From contig CANBEE010000066.1 of NCBI GenBank assembly GCA_947367415.1, forward strand, positions 1 through 11,773: a stretch of DNA of 11,773 nt, written 5' to 3'. The position numbers were made by a program, and so were the translations under genes. This DNA comes from an uncultured Bacteroidales bacterium. GTDB taxonomy: Bacteria; Bacteroidota; Bacteroidia; Bacteroidales; Bacteroidaceae. Shown one piece after another: positions 5,982 to 11,773 of the stretch; the first letter of the stretch is position 1, and each line of letters starts with the position of its first letter. Below the pieces are notes generated by a model that saw nothing but the letters and a program-made list of their open reading frames with translations, ran no database searches and was not told the DNA's origin.

Positions 5982-6935
5982 ATGCTCGACATCCTTATCA
6001 AAGACATTCTCCCCATTTTCGTCATCATGGCGTTGGGCTATATGGCAGGTAAGCGTGGTGTGTTCTCATCAAGCAATGCGCAGATTTTTAACAAACTTGT
6101 ACTTACCTATGCCTTACCGGCGGCTTTGTTTGTATCCATCGTCAAGGCCGATCGTTCAATGTTGTTTGATGATGGCAAATTGCTCGTCATTAGTTTGGTC
6201 GTATTAGTAGGATTGTTCCTTTTTTCCTACTTTTCTACCTACAAGATTTTCAAGCACAGCAAAAGTGAGGCAGCGGTGAGTGCCCTCATCACTGGCTCGC
6301 CCACCATCGGTTTCCTCGGCTTTGCCGTACTCGGCCCCATCTATGGCAATACTGCTTCCACTGGGCTAGTGATAGCCATCGTCTCCATCGTTGTCAATGC
6401 CATCAGCATCCCCATTGGCATGGCATTGCTCAATGCGGGAAAGAACGATGGTTCCAAGGATGCAGGCGGAGGCAAAAGGAGCAATCCTGTGCTCGATGCC
6501 CTAAAAGCTCCAGTGTGTTGGGCACCCATCCTCGCCGTAATCCTGGTACTACTGGGGATAAAGTTTCCTCCAATCCTTGAGCCCAACTTCGAGCTTATCG
6601 CCAAAGCAAATTCCGGTGTAGCCGTCTTTGCTGCGGGTCTGACCCTCTCAGGAATGAAATTCCAATTAGACAAAGAGGTGCTCTACAATACCTGCTTCAA
6701 ACTCCTCCTCATGCCGGCAGTCTTGCTCGTCATTGGATTGATATTCAAGATGGAACCCATGAAGCTACAGATGATGGTGCTTGCTGGTGCCCTGCCCCCT
6801 GCTTTCTCGGGCATCATCATCGGCAGCCGCTACCAGCAGTACGTGCGCACAGGAACCTCCACGCTCGCCTTCAGCATCTTCATGTTCGTGCTTACCGCTC
6901 CGCTGTGGATCTGGATTACCCGCATGGTGGCGTAA
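5982..6935 (+). CDS. yfdV: AEC-family transporter, candidate oxalate/formate carrier (YfdV-like)
   Basis: This 317-residue inner membrane protein has about ten hydrophobic segments (roughly 6-22, 35-53, 66-87, 99-118, 128-149, 175-193, 208-225, 237-255, 264-281 and 292-313), the fold of the auxin efflux carrier/malonate permease (AEC) family. Conserved stretches include NKLVLTYALPAALFVS (37-52), GSPTIGFLGFAVLGPIYG (105-122), ANSGVAVFAAGLTLSG (209-224) and GALPPAFSGIIIGSR (269-283). From memory these match E. coli YfdV, which also follows frc and oxc homologues. Placement in the operon suggests oxalate uptake, or oxalate/formate exchange, but substrate and direction are inferred. AAGGA (5971-5975) is a ribosome binding site 6 nt before the ATG. 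Base composition is uneven: about 40% G+C at 6061-6240 against about 55% at 6721-6900. A terminator follows. Confidence 0.88.
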   Translation: MLDILIKDILPIFVIMALGYMAGKRGVFSSSNAQIFNKLVLTYALPAALFVSIVKADRSMLFDDGKLLVISLVVLVGLFLFSYFSTYKIFKHSKSEAAVSALITGSPTIGFLGFAVLGPIYGNTASTGLVIAIVSIVVNAISIPIGMALLNAGKNDGSKDAGGGKRSNPVLDALKAPVCWAPILAVILVLLGIKFPPILEPNFELIAKANSGVAVFAAGLTLSGMKFQLDKEVLYNTCFKLLLMPAVLLVIGLIFKMEPMKLQMMVLAGALPPAFSGIIIGSRYQQYVRTGTSTLAFSIFMFVLTAPLWIWITRMVA

Positions 6936-6953
6936 CTAGTGATGGTATATGAA

Positions 6954-6992
6954 AGGGTGCTGCGTGATGTGTTGCAGCACCCTCTTGTTTTA
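6954..6992 (+). terminator. Intrinsic terminator ending the oxalate operon
   Basis: AGGGTGCTGC (6954-6963) and GCAGCACCCT (6974-6983) form a perfect 10-bp stem with a 10-nt loop, followed by the T-rich run TCTTGTTTT (6983-6991). It starts 18 nt after the transporter stop codon. thiL converges from the right (end at 7045) with no other hairpin in between, so this may also stop thiL transcripts, although the minus-strand tail is only weakly T-rich. Confidence 0.88.
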
Positions 6993-7044
6993 TTCATGAG
7001 TATAGTATAACTCTATATTTAGCTTTGTGCTCGGGAACAGTCTT

Positions 7045-8085
7045 TTATTCCTCAGTCAGCGCCTGCCAACCTTGTGCTTTTAGCTCCATTTCGCCGCCAT
7101 CGCGTGTGATGAGCATACAGCCTAGTTCGGGTTTCGTGATGTGCCCGATGAGGCGTACGTCTTTCAGCTTGCTTACCTTGTCGTAGTCGGCAAGGGGTAC
7201 GGTGAACAGCAGTTCGTAGTCCTCGCCGCCGTTGAGGGCACAGGTAGTGACGTTCATGTTCAGTTCCTCGGCCATCACGGCTGTCTGGTAGTCGAGCGGG
7301 ATGTGCTCTTCGTAGACACGGCAGCCGGTACCGCTCTGCTTGCAGATGTGCATCAGCTCTGAGGAGAGTCCGTCGGAGATGTCCATCATGGCTGTGGGCT
7401 GTATGCCAGCCTCGGCTAGGGCGCTGATGATGTCGCCGCGTGCTTCGGGTTTGAGCTGGCGCTCGAGCAGATACTCCTTGCCGGCAAAGTCGGGCTGCAC
7501 GTTGCTCTCGCCCATGAATACGCTCTTTTCTCTTTCCAGCAACTGCAGTCCCATGTAGGCAGCACCGAGGTTGCCCGATACGCAGATGAGATCGGTCTCG
7601 TGTGCACCGTTACGATATACAATCTTCTCCTTCGGCGCATCTCCGATAGCTGTAATGCTGATAGCCAAGCCCGTGAGCGAAGAGGTGGTGTCGCCACCTA
7701 CGATGTCTACATGGTGGGCTTCGCAGGCCAGACGCATGCCGGCATACAGCTCCTCCATGTCCTCCACGCTGAAGCGTTTGCTGATAGCCAGCGAAACTGT
7801 AATCTGGCGGGGAGTGCCGTTCATGGCGTAGATGTCCGAGAGGTTCACCATCACCGCCTTATAGCCAAGATGCTTGAGCGGTACGTAGATGAGGTCGAAG
7901 TGTACACCCTCCATGAGGAGGTCGGTGGTGACAAGCACCTGCTTGTCGGGGTATTCCAAAACGGCGCAGTCATCGCCTACACCATATTTAGAAGAGGTAT
8001 TCTCCAACTTGATTTCTTCGGTGAGGTGGCGGATGAGGCCGAACTCGCCGAGGGTGGAGATGGGGGTCTTGTTTCCAGTGTTCAT
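7045..8085 (-). CDS. thiL: Thiamine-monophosphate kinase
   Basis: ThiL phosphorylates thiamine monophosphate with ATP to make thiamine diphosphate (ThDP), the active cofactor, in the cytoplasm. The 346-residue protein belongs to the PurM/AIR synthase-like ATPase superfamily. It shows the family's metal and ATP sites in order: GVGDDCAV (35-42), TTDLLMEGVHF (53-63), NLSDIYAMNG (81-90), VGGDTTSS (129-136), DISDGLSSEL (235-244) and GGEDYELLFT (286-295). Length is within the normal range of about 325-350. It begins 10 nt after the punA stop and is the last gene of the sppA-lpxK-punA-thiL cluster. Oxc in this window depends on ThDP, but ThiL is a housekeeping enzyme and the closeness is probably coincidental. 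Confidence 0.95.
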   Translation of the reverse strand: MNTGNKTPISTLGEFGLIRHLTEEIKLENTSSKYGVGDDCAVLEYPDKQVLVTTDLLMEGVHFDLIYVPLKHLGYKAVMVNLSDIYAMNGTPRQITVSLAISKRFSVEDMEELYAGMRLACEAHHVDIVGGDTTSSLTGLAISITAIGDAPKEKIVYRNGAHETDLICVSGNLGAAYMGLQLLEREKSVFMGESNVQPDFAGKEYLLERQLKPEARGDIISALAEAGIQPTAMMDISDGLSSELMHICKQSGTGCRVYEEHIPLDYQTAVMAEELNMNVTTCALNGGEDYELLFTVPLADYDKVSKLKDVRLIGHITKPELGCMLITRDGGEMELKAQGWQALTEE

Positions 8086-8095
8086 GTAGTTGTGT

Positions 8096-8905
8096 TTATG
8101 CTCTGTTTATCAACTCGCGCATTATCTCGGTCATGAAGGGTTGTGCCTTGTCGGCTGCAGCCTGCACCTCCTCGTGGGTGACCTCAACGATCTTACCCTC
8201 TACGCCAAGGTCGGTAATAACTGACATGCCGAAGACGCGAATGCCGCAATGCTTGGCCACGATGACCTCGGGTACGGTGCTCATACCTACGGCATCGCCA
8301 CCGAAGATGCGGTAAAGCTTATACTCGGCAGGGGTCTCGAAGGTGGGGCCGCTAACTCCTACATATACGCCCTCTACCACACGGATGCCCTTCTCGGCTG
8401 CAATCTCCTTGGCTTGTGCGATGAGGTTACGGCTGTATGCTTCGCTCATGTCCGGGAAGCGGGGACCATAGTCTATGTTTCTGCCGCGCAGCGGATGCTC
8501 GGGGAAGTGGTTGATATGGTCGGTGATAATCATCAGGTCGCCAATCTCGAAGTCGGGGTTCATGCCACCGGCAGCGTTTGATACGAAGAGGGTCTTGATG
8601 CCCAGCTCGCGCATCACACGTACGGGGAAGGTCACCTCCTTCATTGAATAGCCTTCGTAGAAGTGGAAGCGGCCCTGCATGGCCATGATGTCCTTGTCGC
8701 CAAGCTTGCCGAAGATGAGCTTGCCACTATGCCCTTCGACAGTGGAGACGGGGAAGTGGGGGATGTCCTCGTATTTGATTTCGTACTTGTCGGTTATCTC
8801 GTTAACAAGACTACCCAGTCCTGTGCCAAGGATGATGGCTGTTTCAGGACTTGTGTGCATGCGTTCTCTGATGAACGATGCGGTTTCTTGAATTTTTGCT
8901 AACAT
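8096..8905 (-). CDS. punA: Purine nucleoside phosphorylase (trimeric, PNP-I type)
   Basis: The enzyme cleaves purine nucleosides with phosphate to free base and ribose-1-phosphate, in purine salvage. The 269-residue protein has the trimeric PNP signatures: ILGTGLGSL (25-33) for phosphate binding, VEGHSGKL (56-63), the family signature around VSNAAGGMNPDF (108-119), GPTFETPAEY (186-195) with base-binding Glu194, and GGDAVGMSTVPEV (202-214). At the position of human PNP Asn243, which reads the 6-oxo group, this protein has Asp232 (SVITDLG), which may widen the base preference. The start at 8905 keeps the first helix (IQETASFIRERM) expected for the family and makes the gene overlap the end of lpxK by 62 nt in another frame. 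An internal Met16 (8860) is an alternative start but would remove that helix. Confidence 0.95.
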   Translation of the reverse strand: MLAKIQETASFIRERMHTSPETAIILGTGLGSLVNEITDKYEIKYEDIPHFPVSTVEGHSGKLIFGKLGDKDIMAMQGRFHFYEGYSMKEVTFPVRVMRELGIKTLFVSNAAGGMNPDFEIGDLMIITDHINHFPEHPLRGRNIDYGPRFPDMSEAYSRNLIAQAKEIAAEKGIRVVEGVYVGVSGPTFETPAEYKLYRIFGGDAVGMSTVPEVIVAKHCGIRVFGMSVITDLGVEGKIVEVTHEEVQAAADKAQPFMTEIMRELINRA

Positions 8906-9965
8906 AGTCGGTAATGTATTGGTTGAATGATTCTTCTTGTTCTTGCAGGAACTGCACTTTGATGGGCAGTACGTAGAGATTGCTCTTTAGGGTGTCGTCA
9001 AGCTCATATCCCGACAGGCGGGCTGCATCCTTCTCCGTGGTAATGATGAGCTTCGAGGGCGCCTCGATGCTGGCAAACGTCTTTCCGATGGCTTGCAGCT
9101 CGGAGCGTGTGAAGGTGTGGTGATCGCCGTATTCCATGTGCGTGATGTGCTCGGTCTGTTCGCGTATCTTTTCCACCAAAGGAACAGCAGATGCAATGCC
9201 TGTGACTAACAGAATGTGGGTGTCAGGCGTGATGGCTGCAAGGGGCTTGCTGATAGTCCTATTGGTGAAGGCTCTTAGGTTGCCATAGGCGAATGTGGTG
9301 AAGTAGAGCCGTTGGTAGGGACGTAGCTCAAGATGCTTGGATGCAATGCGGAAATCGATGGGCTTGATGTCGGTAGGACATTTAGTGACAATTACAACAT
9401 GTGCCCGATGGATACTCGATGCCGGCTCACGCAACATGCCGATGGGCATGAGGCGGTCTTCATGGATGGGACGGTTGTAGTCGGCCAGCACGATGTTGAT
9501 GCCCGGTACCACATAACGGTGCTGGAAAGCATCGTCGAGCAATACCACTTCGACATCTTTAGACTGATCGTCCTCGCACAGATGGTGTATGCCTCTACAG
9601 CGGTTCCCATCTACAGCTACGTGGATGCTTGGATACTTCTGCTTGATTTGGTACGGTTCGTCGCCAATCTCCTTTGAGGTGCTGTCGTTTGTCGATAGGC
9701 GATAGCCCGAGGTTTTGCGTTTGTACCCTCGGCTAAGTAGCGCCACCTTAAACTTCTGGCTCAGCAACTCGATGAGATATTCTGTGTGGGGCGTTTTGCC
9801 CGTGCCGCCCACAGTAAGGTTTCCCACAGAGATGATGGGGATGTCAAACTCTTCGGACCTGAGAATCTTCCAGTCGAAGAATTTGTTTCTCAGCCCTACC
9901 ACCATACCGTAGAGTAGGGTGATAGGGTAGAGTATCCAATGTCTCTTGATGGGGCCTTCGCTCAT
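8844..9965 (-). CDS. lpxK: Tetraacyldisaccharide 4'-kinase (lipid A kinase)
   Basis: LpxK adds the 4'-phosphate to the tetraacyl-disaccharide precursor of lipid A at the inner membrane's cytoplasmic face. The 373-residue sequence has an N-terminal hydrophobic membrane-associated helix (about residues 10-26), a Walker A motif in VGNLTVGGTGKTPH (47-60), LLSRGYKRKTSGY (76-88), GDEP (101-104) with Asp102 matching the catalytic aspartate known from Aquifex LpxK, and DDAFQHR (144-150). Length is slightly above the typical 325-360. The last 20 residues are basic and polar and are encoded by the same DNA as the start of punA. The gene begins 4 nt after the sppA stop, consistent with co-transcription. 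Confidence 0.96.
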   Translation of the reverse strand: MSEGPIKRHWILYPITLLYGMVVGLRNKFFDWKILRSEEFDIPIISVGNLTVGGTGKTPHTEYLIELLSQKFKVALLSRGYKRKTSGYRLSTNDSTSKEIGDEPYQIKQKYPSIHVAVDGNRCRGIHHLCEDDQSKDVEVVLLDDAFQHRYVVPGINIVLADYNRPIHEDRLMPIGMLREPASSIHRAHVVIVTKCPTDIKPIDFRIASKHLELRPYQRLYFTTFAYGNLRAFTNRTISKPLAAITPDTHILLVTGIASAVPLVEKIREQTEHITHMEYGDHHTFTRSELQAIGKTFASIEAPSKLIITTEKDAARLSGYELDDTLKSNLYVLPIKVQFLQEQEESFNQYITDYVSKNSRNRIVHQRTHAHKS

Positions 9966-9969
9966 GATG

Positions 9970-11742
9970 TCAATTCATCAAATGTATGGCATAAGGCAGG
10001 CGTGCCTGCAGATTGTTCATGTTCTCGAGGTTGTAGATGAGATTGAGCTCGTCCTTGAACTCTCCCATAACCTTACCCATGCGTGCTGTTATGTAGCTCT
10101 CTTTGGTCTGGTCAAGAAGCATGGAGAAAGCGCCCTGCTCCTCGGGATAGGTGAGGAGGGTATAGCTGTCGATGCCGGCTCTTTGTGCTGCTATCTCCTT
10201 GGCTGTCTCAATGTCGCCAAGTACATCGACAAGACCGAGGTCTTTGGCCATTTCGCCAGTCCATACACGTCCCTGAGCAACAGCTTCAATGGCTGAGGTG
10301 CTCATGCCGCGACCATCGGCACAGCGCTGAACAAAGGTGGCATAGCCCTGATTGATGTAACGTTGCATGATGGCGCGTTCGTCGGCATTGAAGGGACGGT
10401 TCATGCTACCGAAGTCAGCGTGCTTGTTCGTCTTAACGGTTTCCACGTTCAGTTTCAACTTATCATTGATGAGCTTGTGTGGGTTGGGGAACATACCGAA
10501 GATGCCGATTGAACCGGTAATGGTGTTGGGCTGGGCTATGATGGTGTCGGCAGCACAAGAAATGTAGTAGCCACCTGAGGCTGCGTAGTCACCCATAGAT
10601 ACGATGACAGGTTTCTTCTCCTTCAGTTTTACCACCTCGTTCCATATCTGTTCAGAGGCAAAGGCACTACCGCCAGGTGAGTTCACACGAAGGATAACGG
10701 CTTTGACAGTCTCGTCATTGCGAAGTTTACGCAAGTCTATGCATACCTTCTCGCCTACAATCTCTGGAGCCATTGCGCCGGCTGAGGCTACATCGACAAT
10801 CTGTCCTTCGGCATAGTACATGGCAATCACGTTGCCGCTCTTGTCAAGTGGAACCAATTTTTCGAGGTTCTTCATCTCATCAATGGACAGGATGGCCAAG
10901 CGGTCGTCCTCCTCAATTTCCATCATCTTCTTCAAGTAGGCCTTGGTGCCGTCCATATATAATAAGGTGTCGACAAGACCTGCCTCGAGGCTAGCCTCTG
11001 CGCCTTCAAATGCGATGTAGCGGTCGGCGTACTCATTGAGTTGCTTGGCGCTGAGGCCGCGTGAGAGCGATACGCCCTCCACCATGTTGTCCCAGATGGA
11101 AGTGATATAAGCGGTGATCTGCTCGCGGTTCTCGTCGCTCATCTCCATTGAGGTGTAAGGCTCGACGGCCGATTTGTAGGTGCCGACCTTGAATACTTCC
11201 ATATCTATGCCTATTTGGGCAAGCAGGTCCTTGAAGTATATTGTTTGTGATACCAGGCCGTGCCAGTCGACCATACCTTGTGGATTAAGGATCACCTTAT
11301 CGGCCACGCTGCAGATATAGTAGTCCGACTCCGTATAGTTGTCGCCGTATGCCACGACGAACTTGCCCGTCTGCTTGAAGCGTAGGAGTGCATTGCGAAT
11401 CTCTTCGGTGGTGGCAGGATTGGCCATGATGCCTCCAGCTTCCAAGTAAATACCTTTTATATATTCGTTGTCGGCTGCTTTCTGTATGCTTGAAAGTACA
11501 TCGTCGAGGCCAAGAGCAACCTGCTCTTCTGACATCAACGACTCGAATGGATTGTCTGCCAAGCGTTCTGTTACCTCGCCCTTCAACTCCAGCTTGAATA
11601 TGCTGTTCTCGCTTACCGTGGTTGTGGTGCCCGACGAGGCGGCAATTCCTACAATCGACACGATGCTGATGACAGTCACAATAATTGTGAAGGCAATAAG
11701 GCCGACGATGGTGGCCAAACTAAACTTTAAAAAATCTTTCAT
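9970..11742 (-). CDS. sppA: Signal peptide peptidase SppA, 67K type
   Basis: SppA is a membrane-anchored serine protease that degrades signal peptides left after protein export. The 590-residue length fits the long, tandem-domain form of Gram-negative bacteria. An N-terminal transmembrane segment spans about residues 8-36. The N-terminal domain contains the catalytic lysine in GTYKSAVEP (Lys190), and the C-terminal domain contains the nucleophilic serine in MGDYAASGGYYIS (Ser389), followed by NTITGSIGIFG (406-416). This reproduces the split Ser-Lys dyad of E. coli SppA. It is the first gene of the minus-strand cluster seen here. Only 31 nt remain upstream to the window edge and they hold no recognisable TAnnTTTG element, so the promoter is outside or not of that type. 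Confidence 0.96.
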   Translation of the reverse strand: MKDFLKFSLATIVGLIAFTIIVTVISIVSIVGIAASSGTTTTVSENSIFKLELKGEVTERLADNPFESLMSEEQVALGLDDVLSSIQKAADNEYIKGIYLEAGGIMANPATTEEIRNALLRFKQTGKFVVAYGDNYTESDYYICSVADKVILNPQGMVDWHGLVSQTIYFKDLLAQIGIDMEVFKVGTYKSAVEPYTSMEMSDENREQITAYITSIWDNMVEGVSLSRGLSAKQLNEYADRYIAFEGAEASLEAGLVDTLLYMDGTKAYLKKMMEIEEDDRLAILSIDEMKNLEKLVPLDKSGNVIAMYYAEGQIVDVASAGAMAPEIVGEKVCIDLRKLRNDETVKAVILRVNSPGGSAFASEQIWNEVVKLKEKKPVIVSMGDYAASGGYYISCAADTIIAQPNTITGSIGIFGMFPNPHKLINDKLKLNVETVKTNKHADFGSMNRPFNADERAIMQRYINQGYATFVQRCADGRGMSTSAIEAVAQGRVWTGEMAKDLGLVDVLGDIETAKEIAAQRAGIDSYTLLTYPEEQGAFSMLLDQTKESYITARMGKVMGEFKDELNLIYNLENMNNLQARLPYAIHLMN

Positions 11743-11773
11743 AATACCTATTAGTGTACGTTGTGGTAAATAA

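Noticed and set aside
7020..7027. TAGCTTTG on the plus strand as a promoter pointing into thiL antisense
   Set aside because: It fits TAnnTTTG but has no TTG about 20 nt upstream and no gene downstream on that strand; such an 8-mer is expected by chance.

Overview
The window looks like chromosomal DNA from a member of the Bacteroidales, probably a gut Prevotellaceae or Muribaculaceae type; the sequence alone does not decide which. The reasons are the Bacteroidota-type -7 promoter element (TAnnTTTG) in front of several genes, the scarcity of Shine-Dalgarno sequences, an ECF-type sigma factor, a small outer membrane barrel gene, and a minus-strand cluster sppA-lpxK-punA-thiL. Sampled G+C is about 48-49% in sppA and lpxK and about 59-62% in argH, frc and oxc.

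Layout from left to right. Positions 1-206 are non-coding, with C-rich and G-rich tracts and a possible promoter. An ECF sigma factor gene (207-707, +) converges on a small secreted barrel protein gene (769-1212, -), with a hairpin terminator between them. argH (1297-2589, -), the last enzyme of arginine synthesis, lies behind the barrel gene. It is divergent from a three-gene plus-strand operon: frc (2813-4090), oxc (4188-5903) and an AEC-family transporter (5982-6935). A clear terminator (6954-6992) ends this operon. The rest is a tight minus-strand cluster read from right to left: sppA (signal peptide peptidase), lpxK (lipid A 4'-kinase), punA (purine nucleoside phosphorylase) and thiL (thiamine monophosphate kinase). 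Its spacings are 4 nt, a 62-nt overlap and 10 nt.

The centre of interest is the frc-oxc-AEC operon. Frc moves CoA from formyl-CoA to oxalate. Oxc decarboxylates oxalyl-CoA to formyl-CoA and CO2 and consumes a proton. The membrane protein is the obvious candidate for oxalate/formate movement. Gene order and protein sequences resemble E. coli yfdW-yfdU-yfdV more than the Oxalobacter system, and no OxlT-type MFS antiporter is present. Two details stand out. Both spacers inside the operon carry copies of one 28-nt repeat (24/28 identical). The Frc active-site glycine loop departs from the form I recall for characterised Frc enzymes.

No completely unknown system is evident. The best leads are the oxalate operon and its spacer repeats, the Frc loop, a hairpin over the argH promoter, and an Asn-to-Asp change in the base-binding site of PunA.
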